64,000 nt of DNA from Phycisphaerales bacterium (lineage in GTDB: Bacteria > Planctomycetota > Phycisphaerae > Phycisphaerales > UBA1924). The position numbers and the translations under genes were made by a program. Shown here one piece after another: positions 36,115 through 44,874 of the stretch. The stretch is taken from NCBI GenBank assembly GCA_020853815.1, contig JADYYE010000047.1, positions 45,113 through 109,112 on the forward strand, in the 5' to 3' direction. Below the pieces are notes generated by a model that did not search any database, was not told the DNA's origin, and saw nothing but the letters and a program-made list of their open reading frames with translations. Numbering within the stretch: position 1 is the first letter of the stretch; each line of letters starts with the position of its first letter.

Positions 36115-37578
36115 TTACAACGCCAACCTCGCGCCCGCCTCGATCTGCTTGGGAAGGTGCTTGCCGACGAGGTCACCCGGCTCCAGCGCCGTCAGGGGCG
36201 AAAGCTCCAGCACGCAGTCCGGTGTGCCGTCGGCCTTCCGCGCGATCTTCACGCCCGCCGCCTCCAGCCACGCGGCTGCCCGCGCCGTCTGAAGCTGCGC
36301 GCAGCTCTCCACGCTGTCCACGCCCGTCGCGTTCTTGATCGGCGCGAACTCTTCCAGCCGATCGGTCTCGTAGACGATCGGCTTGCGGGCAAAGGCCAGC
36401 GCGTCGAACACGAAGCGCTCGAGCTTCACGCCGTTGTTGCTCGCGGGTGTGATCGCGTTCCCGGTCGCGGGGTCGACGCACGAGATCTTCTTCTCCGCGC
36501 GGTGGTACGGCAACGAGAACGCCGGATCGTGGTTCAGCTTCTCGATGAACGACACGCCGATGACGTGGATCGCGATCGAGCCGGCGAGGAACTTCAGGCG
36601 TCCGTCCGCGCCGCGCTCCTTCGAGAGGTCCGCCGGCAGGTCGGAATACTCGATCACGTCGAGCTTCCGGTTCGCCATGCAGAACACGCCCAGTTTTTCT
36701 TCCGGATACGCCTTTGGGATCATCTTGCTCGACATCTCGCCCGACGAGTCCGGGGCCGTCGCGTGCAGCCCGATGAAGACCGGGTCGACCACGCGGACCA
36801 GCGGGTTGTCCACCTGGAAATAGCTGAGGTGCTCCACGCCGCGTTTCTTCATGTCGGCCAGCGCGCCCGACACCGCCAGCGCCTTGAGCGAGCCGCCGTG
36901 CCCGTCGGGGTTGGTCGCGATCTCCGAGGTCGACGCCATCAACATCCGCCCGTCGCGGATGTCGAGCGACGGCATGACACCCTGGGAGAAGAACATCACG
37001 TCCTGCGGGCGCAGCCCGAAGAAGTGGTGGTCCTTGAAGAACGCGACCGTCGCCTCGTGGTTGAGCGGGCTGGTCATGATGTACCACGGGATCGCCTTGC
37101 CAGAGCGGCGCTCGGTCGCGAGCAAGCCCTCCGCGAAGATCGCAAAGAGCGGCTTCTTGCTCACCGCGCCGCCGGGGAAGCACCCCTTGGGCCCTTCATA
37201 GCCCAGGCGCGATCCCTGCCCGCCCGCAACGACGAATGCCGCGACTTTGCCCGCGCTGATCAGCGTCTCGCCTGCTTTCTTATACGCCGCCCGGTCCCAG
37301 CCCCGCCCCGCGCGATGGTCGTGGGCATAAAACGGCGCGGGCGCAAGGTCCGGCGCGAGCACAAAGCCCGGCTTCTTTTTCACATACTCGTCGACCAGCT
37401 TGGGCAACCCAGCCAGGTCGATCGCCGCAAGCTGAGCGAGCAGCGCCCCTCGCCGCGTGTCGTCGAGTCGATCGATGAAGTTCAGCACATGGGCCTGTCC
37501 GATCTCGGCAAGGCGTGCGCGGAGCGTCGCGAGGTCGTGGGTCATGCTGGTGGAAGTGGTGGGGCTGGTGCTGCCCAT
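36115..37578 (-). CDS. UDP-N-acetylhexosamine/UDP-sugar pyrophosphorylase
   Basis: This 487-residue nucleotidyltransferase has the family signature VVAGGQGSRLGYEGPKGCFP near residue 112, then YIMTSPLNHEAT, the sugar-binding region NPDGHGGSL, and YFQVDNPLVRVVDPVFIGLH. This set is typical of eukaryote-like UAP1/AGX enzymes that make UDP-GlcNAc or related UDP-sugars from UTP and the sugar 1-phosphate. The ATG at 37578 has GAGGAG upstream; a second Met 11 codons later is possible. It is divergent from rpe across an 85-base gap. Sugar specificity cannot be read here. Confidence 0.9.
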   Translation of the reverse strand: MGSTSPTTSTSMTHDLATLRARLAEIGQAHVLNFIDRLDDTRRGALLAQLAAIDLAGLPKLVDEYVKKKPGFVLAPDLAPAPFYAHDHRAGRGWDRAAYKKAGETLISAGKVAAFVVAGGQGSRLGYEGPKGCFPGGAVSKKPLFAIFAEGLLATERRSGKAIPWYIMTSPLNHEATVAFFKDHHFFGLRPQDVMFFSQGVMPSLDIRDGRMLMASTSEIATNPDGHGGSLKALAVSGALADMKKRGVEHLSYFQVDNPLVRVVDPVFIGLHATAPDSSGEMSSKMIPKAYPEEKLGVFCMANRKLDVIEYSDLPADLSKERGADGRLKFLAGSIAIHVIGVSFIEKLNHDPAFSLPYHRAEKKISCVDPATGNAITPASNNGVKLERFVFDALAFARKPIVYETDRLEEFAPIKNATGVDSVESCAQLQTARAAAWLEAAGVKIARKADGTPDCVLELSPLTALEPGDLVGKHLPKQIEAGARLAL

Positions 37579-37663
37579 GCGGGTCTCCTCGGGGCCGATT
37601 CCATCCGCGGGCAAGCGGCCGCGGGGTCGATCGTAGGGTTTCGACCACACTACAGTCGGGCCC

Positions 37664-38344
37664 ATGCCCAACCCGATCCTGTCGCCCTCGCGTCTCCCCG
37701 TGATCGCACCTTCGATTCTGTCGGCGGACTTTGCGAACATGGGTCGCGACGCGGGCGGCGTGCTCCGGGCCGGTGCCGACGCGCTGCACCTTGACGTCAT
37801 GGACGGGCACTTCGTTCCCAACCTGACGATGGGCCCGGACCTTTGCCGTTGCCTGCGCCAGGCGCTGCCCGACGCGTTCCTTGATGTCCACCTGATGGTG
37901 ACCGACCCGGGGCTGTTCGTGGAGCCCTTCGCCAGGGCGGGCGCGGGCAACATCACGTTCCACTGCGAGGTCGTGACCCGAGACGCCGCGGTCGCACTGG
38001 CCGCCCGAATCCGCGCCCTGGGGCTGTCGGTCGGCATCGCCATCAACCCGCCCACCCCGGTCGAGAAGATCGAGGCCTTGGCCGACCTTGCCGACATGCT
38101 GCTGGTCATGTCGGTCAATCCTGGCTACTCGGGTCAGGCCTTCATGCCGGAAACGCTCGCCAAGACCCGGCGCCTCCGGGCCGCTCACCCGACCAAACGC
38201 ATCCAAATGGATGGCGGCGTGACCGTCGGCAATTGCGCCCAGGTTCGTGCCGAGGGCTGTGACGTGATCGTCGCCGCGACCGCGGTCTTTGGCCGTTCCG
38301 CCTCCGAGCGCCCCGGCATCATCACGACCCTCCGCGGCGCATGA
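37664..38344 (+). CDS. rpe: Ribulose-phosphate 3-epimerase
   Basis: This 226-residue TIM-barrel enzyme interconverts ribulose 5-phosphate and xylulose 5-phosphate. Motifs are IAPSILSADFANMG, LHLDVMDGHFVPNLTMGP (metal-binding His and Asp), DVHLMV, and VMSVNPGYSGQAFMP, with MDGGV near the C-terminus. Length and motifs match the family throughout. It belongs to the pentose phosphate pathway and lies divergently from the UDP-sugar pyrophosphorylase. Confidence 0.96.
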   Translation: MPNPILSPSRLPVIAPSILSADFANMGRDAGGVLRAGADALHLDVMDGHFVPNLTMGPDLCRCLRQALPDAFLDVHLMVTDPGLFVEPFARAGAGNITFHCEVVTRDAAVALAARIRALGLSVGIAINPPTPVEKIEALADLADMLLVMSVNPGYSGQAFMPETLAKTRRLRAAHPTKRIQMDGGVTVGNCAQVRAEGCDVIVAATAVFGRSASERPGIITTLRGA

Positions 38345-38439
38345 TCTCCCGTCGCGGGGCGGTCAACCCTCCAAGTAAGCGTCCAATAACAATTGTGCGG
38401 AAAATGGAAGGTATCCGATAGGTGTTTGATTACCGGCCG

Positions 38440-38467
38440 TTGCCCCGCGCCGCCGTCTTGCTAGACT
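38440..38467 (+). promoter_or_regulatory. Candidate sigma-70-type promoter
   Basis: TTGCCC and TAGACT separated by 16 bases lie in the gap between rpe and the histidine-phosphatase-like gene. The match is partial, so this is a suggestion only. Confidence 0.35.
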
Positions 38468-38560
38468 CTTCACCGTTGGAGACGCCTGTGGCAGCACGAC
38501 TCGACGAGGTATCGCCGAGCGGGTTGCTTGATGGACGGCCTGTGGAACAGGCCGAGCTGT

Positions 38561-39217
38561 ATGGGTAAGGCCACACATGCCGCGGTCTGGCTGGTTCGCG
38601 CCGGTGCGACCGCGTGGGAACGCGAAGGACGTGTTGCCGGCGCCGCCGATCTGCCCTTGTGCCCTTGCGGCAAGGACGCGGCTGCCCTGCGTGCCCGGCA
38701 ACTTCGCGGTCAGGTCGTGGAATTGGTCCTGTGCGGCCCCGACGAAGCAAGCAGAGCCACCGCCGAAGAGGTCGCCAGAGCAGTCGACGCCAAGGTCAAG
38801 GTGATCGACGAGCTGGCGGAGGTCGGCCTGGGTCTGTGGGAGGGCGTCCGAGAGAAGGACCTGGAAGAACGTTGCCCCACCGCGTACCGCCGTTGGAAGG
38901 AAGACCCCGCCAGCGTCTGTGCCCCGGAGGGCGAGTCGATCGATGAGGCGAGGGACCGAATGGTGGCGGCTCTTCGCCGGCTGATTCCCCGGTACGCACG
39001 CGCGACCAGCACCATGGTCGTCGTGCTGCGCCCGGTTGCCTTGGGGCTGGCCCGCTGCTTCCTGAGCGGGCGGCCGACGTCGGACCTCTGGGAATTGGCA
39101 TCCCAGGGCGCCGGCGTGGAGCGTTTGACCGTCGACTGCGTCACACTCCGGGAGAAGCTGGGCATCGCCCCGATGAACCTCCCGACCCCGGAGTCCCGCG
39201 CGGCCGCCGCCCGGTGA
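38561..39217 (+). CDS. Histidine-phosphatase-fold protein lacking both catalytic histidines
   Basis: This roughly 218-residue protein follows the phosphoglycerate-mutase-like plan: LVRAGATAWEREGRVAGAADLPL at the start (usually LVRHGET), LAEVGLGLWEGVREKDLEERCPTAYRRWKEDP, PEGESIDEARDRM, and VVVLRPVALGLAR near the end (usually VVxHG). The phospho-acceptor His is Ala14 and the second His is Arg, so it should not be a phosphatase by the known mechanism. It may bind a phospho-ligand or partner. Start is uncertain (TTG 38528, ATG 38531, ATG 38561). It precedes accD by 67 bases. Confidence 0.8.
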   Translation: MGKATHAAVWLVRAGATAWEREGRVAGAADLPLCPCGKDAAALRARQLRGQVVELVLCGPDEASRATAEEVARAVDAKVKVIDELAEVGLGLWEGVREKDLEERCPTAYRRWKEDPASVCAPEGESIDEARDRMVAALRRLIPRYARATSTMVVVLRPVALGLARCFLSGRPTSDLWELASQGAGVERLTVDCVTLREKLGIAPMNLPTPESRAAAAR

Positions 39218-39284
39218 GTTGTTTGAATTTGAAGCACGGAACCATCCGGGCCCGCGCCCGGCGATTTGGCAAGGGATGCTGAGC

Positions 39285-40124
39285 ATGAAGACGACGGCCA
39301 GGACTTGGCAGGATGTCAAGACTCACCGCAAGAGCGCGATCCCGGAGGGGCTGTGGCTCCGCTGCCCGGGCTGCGCCAAGATGGTCTACCGCAAGCACCT
39401 GGAGGCGAACCTCCATGTGTGCCCGGAGTGCTCGCATCACTACCGCATCGGGGCCGCGGAGCGCGTGAAGCAGCTCGCCGACCCGGATTCGTTCCAGCCG
39501 ATGTTCACCGAGCTGGCCCCGACGGACCCGCTCAAGTTCAAGGACCTCAAGGCCTACAAGGACCGCCTGCTCGCCGAGCAGGTGAAGACCGGCGCGATCG
39601 ACGCGATCAAGGCGGGGCGCTGCTTCATCAAGGGCCGCGAGGCGATGCTCTGCACCCTCGACCTCACCTTCATGATGGGCTCCATGGGAAGCGTGGTGGG
39701 TGAGACCATCACCCGCGCCATCGAGGAAGCGACCCGCACGCGCCTCCCGCTCATCATCGTGAGCTGCTCCGGCGGCGCCCGCATGCAGGAATCCGGCCTG
39801 TCGCTCATGCAGATGGCCAAAACCTCCGCCGCCCTCGCCCGCTATGACGACGCCGGCGGCCTGTTCATCAGCGTCCTGACCGACCCGACCACCGGCGGCG
39901 TCACCGCCAGCTTTGCCATGCTGGGCGACGTCATCCTCGCCGAGCCCCAGGCCCTCATCGGCTTCGCCGGCCCGCGCGTTATCCAGCAGACCATCCGCCA
40001 GGAACTCCCCGAGGGCTTCCAGCGCTCGGAATTCCTGCTCAAGTGCGGAATGGTGGACCGCGTCGTCGCGCGGGGCCAGCTCCGCAACGAGATCGGCCGC
40101 CTGATCGACTACTCTGGCCGGTGA
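39285..40124 (+). CDS. accD: Acetyl-CoA carboxylase carboxyltransferase subunit beta
   Basis: This 279-residue subunit has the N-terminal four-cysteine zinc ribbon (CPGCAKMVY...CPEC) and the carboxyltransferase core SCSGGARMQESGLSLMQMAKTSAAL, TDPTTGGVTASFAMLGDVILAEP and FAGPRVIQQTIRQ. It forms the carboxyltransferase with AccA, which is not in the window. ATG 39285 has AAGGG nine bases upstream; a TTG at 39219 and an ATG at 39276 are less likely. It starts fatty-acid synthesis by making malonyl-CoA. Confidence 0.96.
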   Translation: MKTTARTWQDVKTHRKSAIPEGLWLRCPGCAKMVYRKHLEANLHVCPECSHHYRIGAAERVKQLADPDSFQPMFTELAPTDPLKFKDLKAYKDRLLAEQVKTGAIDAIKAGRCFIKGREAMLCTLDLTFMMGSMGSVVGETITRAIEEATRTRLPLIIVSCSGGARMQESGLSLMQMAKTSAALARYDDAGGLFISVLTDPTTGGVTASFAMLGDVILAEPQALIGFAGPRVIQQTIRQELPEGFQRSEFLLKCGMVDRVVARGQLRNEIGRLIDYSGR

Positions 40125-40161
40125 TGCCCACGTTCCAACCAGGTCCCGAGCGAGGTGAGGG

Positions 40162-41931
40162 GTGAGCACTCCCGCCCCACGCGATGTCGCGCGCCCCGAA
40201 GCGCCCGCGCCACCGGTGCCCGCCGGCCCCGCGCCCGGCCCGTGGCACGCGCTGCTGGCTGGCCTGGCTCACGCCGGCCTCTTGCTCCTGTCGTTCCCGC
40301 CCGTGTCGTGGTGGTGCATGTCGCTGCTCGCCGCCGCCCCGCTCGTGTGGCTGGCATCGCACGGCGCCGGCGGTGGCGTGCGCCGCCCCAAGCTCTCGTT
40401 CCTGGCGCTCATGCTCGGCACACTCCCCGCCTGGGCCATGCAGAACTCGTGGATGATCGACGTCACCGCGCTCGGCTACCCCGTCCTCTGCCTCATCCTC
40501 GCGTTCTTCCCAGCGCTGTATGTCTCGATGCTCCGCGGCGCGTCACGCTGGATCCCCATCGCCATCGCGGCCCCCGTCCTCTGGGTGGCCATCGAGTTCT
40601 TCCGCGGCGACCTCTTCTTCGACGGCTACTCGTGGTTCCTGCTCGCGCAGCCGGTGATCGATGCGCCCTGGCTGGCCGCGGGCGGCGCGTGGATCGGGCT
40701 CTACGGCGTCTCGGGACTGTGCGCCGGCGTCGCCACGTCGATCATTCTCTTCATGCAGCGCCGCGCCAAGGCGGGCATCGCGACGCTGCTCTCGATCGGT
40801 GCGTTCATCGGCCTGGCGGCGAGCCTTGCCCCGCCCGGCGCGGGCGCCAGCGAGTTCGTCGCGGGCATCGTGCAGTGCAACGTCCCCCAGAACAACAAGC
40901 TCGCGTGGAAGCCCGACCAGCAGGTCGAGGATTTCAAGAGCCTGGCCGATCTCTCGCGCACCGCCGCGGGGAACGACGTTGATGTCATCGTCTGGCCCGA
41001 GACCATGAAGCCCGGCATGACGCTCGACGCTGAATCCCTCGCCGCCGAGCGATCGGCCCAGCTCATCTACAAGCTCGCCAACGGCGACCGCATGGCCAGC
41101 ACCGAGTTCGCCGACGCAACCATCGACCTTTCGCGCGAGCTCCCGCCGCCGATGATGGTCGGCGAGGACGCGTTCGTCCGCTTCCGCGTCGAGCACAACG
41201 ACAAGGGCATCGACATCAAGTATGACCACCGGTACAACAGCGTCTTCATGCTCCGCGCGGGCGATGTTTCCCCGGTCCGCTACGACAAGGTGCGGCGCAC
41301 GCCCTTCGGCGAGGTCATGCCCTACATCTCCGCGTGGCCCTGGCTGGAGAAAAAGCTCCTCGACCTCGCCGCCCGCGGCATGAGCCTGGACCTTTCCGCG
41401 GGCAAGTCGCTCACGGTTTTCGACCTCCCCATCAAGTCATCGCCGTCCCGCGTGGCCCGCGCGATCACGCCGATCTGCTTTGAAGTCACCGAGGCGTCGC
41501 TCTGCCGCCGCATGATCGCGGGCGAGCGCGGACGTCGCGCCGATGTCTTCGTCAACGTCACCAACGACGGCTGGTTCGGCCGATCGAAACTCGGGCGGAT
41601 CGAGCACCTGCAGCTCTCGCGCTGGCGCTGCCTTGAGAACGCGACGCCCATGGTGCGGGCGGCCAACACCGGGCTCTCCGCCGCCATCGACGCTTCCGGC
41701 GCGATCGTCCAGGTCGGGGTCGACGGACAGGCGTGGGCCATCAACACGCCCGGCGTGCTGACGGCCCGCGTGCGTTTGCCCGAACCCGACGCCCCCCCGA
41801 CGGCGTATGCCCGGGGCGGGTGGCTCCTCCCCTGGATCTGCCTGGCGGCGGGCCTCGGGATGACGCTTCTTGACTGGCTCAGGGGCTCGAAGGTGGGGCG
41901 ACGCGCGTCGCTTGGCCGATCAAGCTCCTAA
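40162..41931 (+). CDS. lnt: Apolipoprotein N-acyltransferase
   Basis: This 589-residue membrane enzyme has six or more N-terminal helices and a periplasmic nitrilase-like domain. The catalytic Glu is in VIVWPETMKPG, the Lys in RYDKVRRTPFGEVMPY, and the Cys in TPICFEVTEA. It adds the third acyl chain to lipoproteins. Compared with the usual length of about 510 residues, it has an extra loop between the Glu and Lys motifs. It starts with GTG after GAGGTGAGGG. The next gene encodes a predicted lipoprotein, a plausible client. Confidence 0.92.
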   Translation: MSTPAPRDVARPEAPAPPVPAGPAPGPWHALLAGLAHAGLLLLSFPPVSWWCMSLLAAAPLVWLASHGAGGGVRRPKLSFLALMLGTLPAWAMQNSWMIDVTALGYPVLCLILAFFPALYVSMLRGASRWIPIAIAAPVLWVAIEFFRGDLFFDGYSWFLLAQPVIDAPWLAAGGAWIGLYGVSGLCAGVATSIILFMQRRAKAGIATLLSIGAFIGLAASLAPPGAGASEFVAGIVQCNVPQNNKLAWKPDQQVEDFKSLADLSRTAAGNDVDVIVWPETMKPGMTLDAESLAAERSAQLIYKLANGDRMASTEFADATIDLSRELPPPMMVGEDAFVRFRVEHNDKGIDIKYDHRYNSVFMLRAGDVSPVRYDKVRRTPFGEVMPYISAWPWLEKKLLDLAARGMSLDLSAGKSLTVFDLPIKSSPSRVARAITPICFEVTEASLCRRMIAGERGRRADVFVNVTNDGWFGRSKLGRIEHLQLSRWRCLENATPMVRAANTGLSAAIDASGAIVQVGVDGQAWAINTPGVLTARVRLPEPDAPPTAYARGGWLLPWICLAAGLGMTLLDWLRGSKVGRRASLGRSSS

Positions 41932-41981
41932 GACCGCCTCACCCCAGATTTACTCGATCGATGCACACGACGGAGCGTGAC

Positions 41982-43112
41982 ATGACCCGTTCAGCCTCCC
42001 TCGCCTCTGGATCTTGCCTCCTCGCCCTTGTCCTCGCAGCGGGCGCTCTGCCCGGCTGCGGCTCGGGCGGATCGACGACCACCACGGCCACCAAGCCCGC
42101 GAGCGCCGAGACCAAGCCCGCCCAGTCCGCCGGCGCCCCAAATGCCACGCCGCCCGCCCGCTCTTCCGCGTCGCTCGTCAGCAGTTCCGAGCTGCGCGAG
42201 CGGGCCTTGGAGGTGATCGAAGACGGCTCGCGCAGCAGCGCCGCCGAGGTCCGCGCCAACGCCGTCGAGGCCGCGGGCTTGGCCGCCCGCCGTTGCGAGA
42301 GCGTGATCGCCAGCGGTCTGAAGGACGACAACGTGGCGGTTCGATCGGTCGCCGCCATGGCCGCGGGCCGCGCCAAGGTCGAGGCGCTGGCGCCCGCGCT
42401 CAACCCGATGTTGCTGGATTCATCGCAGTTTGTTCGAGCCGCCGCGGTGATGGGGCTGGCGCGGATGGGCAAGCCGGTGGACCAGACGCCGCTCTCGACG
42501 ATGCTGCTGACGGATTCCTCGCCGCGGGTTCGGGCGCACGCCGCGTTCTGCCTGGGCGAGATCGGCAATCGCTCGGCCCTCGGCCTTCTCCGCCAGGCGG
42601 CCCGTTCTAGTGTCCCGCGCGCCTCCGACACCGAGATCAAGCTCATGCAACTCCAGGTCTCCGAGGCGATGGTGAAGCTCGGCGACGACGAAACCGTGCA
42701 GAGCATCCGGGCCGCCCTGTACCCGTCGCGCCCCGAAGAGCTCGAGGCCACGGCGCTGGCGGTCCAGATCCTGGGACAGGTGCGTGACAAAGGCTCGAGC
42801 GGCGCGATGATCCACCTCGCCGAAACCAAGGACGCCGCGGGGCGCCCCTTGCCCGCGGAGATCAGGCTCGGCATCGCCGGCTCGCTCGCCAAGCTTGGTT
42901 CGCCCCAGGGCGGGTTCATCGCCGACGAGTTCGTGTCGGACCAGAATCCGCTCCTCCGGGCCCAGTCCGCGGCGGTCTACGGCGAAATCGGTGACCAGGC
43001 CTCCCTCGCCCGCCTCTCCGCCATGCTGGGCGACCCCGACGAGCGGGTCCGCATCTCCGCGGCCCGGGGAGTCCTGACCGCGCTCTCGGGCGGGCGTGCC
43101 TCCGCGAAATAG
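41982..43112 (+). CDS. HEAT-repeat lipoprotein
   Basis: This 376-residue protein has a signal peptide ending in a lipobox (LAAGALPGC), a Thr/Ala/Pro linker, and alpha-helical repeats typical of HEAT/PBS-lyase repeats: VRANAVEAAGLAA, VRSVAAMAAGRA, VRAAAVMGLARMG, VRAHAAFCLGEIG, LRAQSAAVYGEIG and VRISAARGVLTAL. It should be anchored to a membrane and bind partners. ATG 41982 has GGAG six bases upstream; the ATG at 41961 does not. No enzymatic motif is visible. Confidence 0.86.
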   Translation: MTRSASLASGSCLLALVLAAGALPGCGSGGSTTTTATKPASAETKPAQSAGAPNATPPARSSASLVSSSELRERALEVIEDGSRSSAAEVRANAVEAAGLAARRCESVIASGLKDDNVAVRSVAAMAAGRAKVEALAPALNPMLLDSSQFVRAAAVMGLARMGKPVDQTPLSTMLLTDSSPRVRAHAAFCLGEIGNRSALGLLRQAARSSVPRASDTEIKLMQLQVSEAMVKLGDDETVQSIRAALYPSRPEELEATALAVQILGQVRDKGSSGAMIHLAETKDAAGRPLPAEIRLGIAGSLAKLGSPQGGFIADEFVSDQNPLLRAQSAAVYGEIGDQASLARLSAMLGDPDERVRISAARGVLTALSGGRASAK

Positions 43113-43198
43113 CCCGGAACGAGCCTGTCGATAGCGAATCTCGCCCGAACGCGAATCGGACAATTTCGGCGAAAGAGAAGGAAGGAACCGGTCAGGAT

Positions 43199-43228
43199 TT
43201 GACACGAACCGGGGTTCTCAGGTATCAA
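43199..43228 (+). promoter_or_regulatory. Candidate sigma-70-type promoter
   Basis: A consensus TTGACA is followed after 18 bases by TATCAA, about 85 bases before the GTG start of the coiled-coil gene at 43315. Confidence 0.5.
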
Positions 43229-43314
43229 TCTGGGCCCCAGCGCGCCGGTGCCGGTCCCCAGGAAGGGACCGAGAGCCCTACAGTGCGGCGGGCGCAACCC
43301 GATAGGAGCCGAGT

Positions 43315-44172
43315 GTGCACATTCTGACGAAGGTCCTTGTCTTTGTCGCCGCAATTTTGGCGGTGTTTTTGTCGGCACTGACGATTTCGTACGCGTCGAA
43401 CGCGCACAAGATTACCCAGAGCCTGTCCGACGCCCAGTTGGAAGTCCTGGCCGCCCGCGCTTCGCTCGCCGAATGGGGCACCCGCGAGGCCCGCTGGAAC
43501 TCGGAAAAGGAAGAGGCGGTGTCGCGCTTCGCCAAGGCGGCCGCGGACCTCCAGGTCGAACTGAGCCAGCTCCGCTCCGAAAACGCCAACCTCAAGGCCG
43601 GCAAGGCCCAGGCCGAGGCCGCCCGCGAGTCGATCGCTGGCAAGATCGCCGAGCTGTCGGAACTGGCCAAGAGCCAGCAGACCCTGCTCGCGACCTTCAG
43701 CGGGCAGCTGGCCAGCGCTCGCAAGAGCGAACTCGACCTCCGCTCCCAGGCCCTGGGCCTGGAGAGCAAGCTCTCCGACATCCAGAGCCAGAACGAGGTG
43801 CTCGACAGCACCGTTCGCGCCCTGCGTGAGCAGCTGGCCGAGGCCAAGCGCATCCAGGACAGCGGCGGCGCCGCCACCGCCAGCACCGGCGGCGCGGCCG
43901 AGCCCTTCGTCTACACCGGCGAGCTCATCCAGGGGCGCGTCGAGCAGATCACCGCCGATCCTTCCACGGGCAAGACCCTCGCCAAGATCAACGTCGGCAC
44001 CAACAGCAACATCCGCGAGAACATGAAGCTCTTCGTCATCCGCGACGGGAGCTTCGTCGCCAATCTGATCATTGAGAAGACCGACCTGCAGTGGGCCATC
44101 GGGCGGATCGACACCCTTGGGCGTCCCGTGACCGTGGGCCAGGGCGACCTGGTCTGGAGCCGCACCAACTAA
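43315..44172 (+). CDS. Membrane-anchored coiled-coil protein of unknown function
   Basis: I do not recognise a named family. This 285-residue protein has an N-terminal helix (LTKVLVFVAAILAVFLSALTISYA), a long coiled coil rich in Ala, Glu, Leu and Gln (about 35-185), a Gly/Ala linker, and a C-terminal beta-rich domain (FVYTGELIQGRVEQITADPSTGKTLAKINVGTNSNIRENMKLFVIRDGSFVANLIIEKTDLQWAIGRID) resembling the paired beta modules of MreC-like proteins or FlgT-type domains. It starts with GTG after AGGAG. The next gene, 26 bases on, encodes a small membrane protein, perhaps a partner. A cell-envelope scaffold role is plausible but unproven. Confidence 0.8.
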   Translation: MHILTKVLVFVAAILAVFLSALTISYASNAHKITQSLSDAQLEVLAARASLAEWGTREARWNSEKEEAVSRFAKAAADLQVELSQLRSENANLKAGKAQAEAARESIAGKIAELSELAKSQQTLLATFSGQLASARKSELDLRSQALGLESKLSDIQSQNEVLDSTVRALREQLAEAKRIQDSGGAATASTGGAAEPFVYTGELIQGRVEQITADPSTGKTLAKINVGTNSNIRENMKLFVIRDGSFVANLIIEKTDLQWAIGRIDTLGRPVTVGQGDLVWSRTN

Positions 44173-44198
44173 GTCCGCTCGGGATAGGAGCTCTCGAT

Positions 44199-44405
44199 AT
44201 GAGTCAGTTCGGGATGCAGCTTCCGGGTGGCCGCGCCAAGCGCGCCGCGTCGCCCGACATTTTCACGGCCATGGCGTTCATCGCCGTCGCGTTTCTCACC
44301 GCCGCGTGCGCGATCATGTGGCAGGCCGCGGCCCACGTCGGCAAGGGCGGCAACCCCTTCGAGCCGCAGACAGCCGGCCAGATCGAGATCGCGAAGCAGA
44401 ACTGA
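44199..44405 (+). CDS. Small single-helix membrane protein
   Basis: This 68-residue protein has a polar N-terminus (MSQFGMQLPGGRAKRAASPD), one hydrophobic helix (IFTAMAFIAVAFLTAACAIMW) and a short tail rich in Pro, Glu and Gln. The ATG has AGGAG nine bases upstream. It directly follows the coiled-coil gene in the same direction and is probably co-transcribed. I do not recognise a family. Confidence 0.72.
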   Translation: MSQFGMQLPGGRAKRAASPDIFTAMAFIAVAFLTAACAIMWQAAAHVGKGGNPFEPQTAGQIEIAKQN

Positions 44406-44419
44406 ACGCGCGCAGAAGA

Positions 44420-44455
44420 GCCGATCGCACCGCCGATCGCGTCGCCGATCACGTC
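44420..44455 (+). repeat. Three 12-bp imperfect tandem units after a stop codon
   Basis: Units gccgatcgcacc, gccgatcgcgtc and gccgatcacgtc follow each other 14 bases after the small membrane-protein gene. The remainder of the 469-base gap 44406-44874 holds no gene I can support, only a promoter-like pair at 44799-44826. Confidence 0.6.
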
Positions 44456-44798
44456 GCAGGTGACGCCGGCGACCACTTGGCTCCGGTGTGGCTCTCCTCC
44501 GAATCGCAACGTCCGATGCACCGGCCGCGGAAACGCAGTCGGACTTGCATTTGAGCCGCCACCCTTGCGCCCCGGCGCGCGGGTCGAGACCTGATCCCAT
44601 GCGCTCGCGCGCCGACCGTGCGAGATCGCGAACGGCGGGTGTCGGAGGTCAATCGATGCTCCCGTCGCCGTCTTTCGACGCAAATCCGCGGCGGTCCCTC
44701 ATCGACCTCGCATAGGGGGAATCGCTCAATTGCTCGCCGCACCGCGTGCCGCGGGGTGCCGCGCGTGCGACTCTCGCGACACCCGCGGTAATTCGCCT

Positions 44799-44826
44799 TT
44801 GGAATCGTCCCGGCGTGAGATAGAGT
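44799..44826 (+). promoter_or_regulatory. Candidate sigma-70-type promoter
   Basis: TTGGAA and TAGAGT with a 16-base spacer lie about 50 bases before the beta-helix gene. Confidence 0.35.
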
Positions 44827-44874
44827 AATTCCGGAGCGGCGGGTGCCGTACCTTGGCGCGACGGAGGATTCGGG

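Noticed and set aside
44420..44455. CRISPR-like repeats
   Set aside because: The units are 12-bp contiguous imperfect repeats without spacers, and no cas gene is present. No CRISPR array was seen anywhere in the window.
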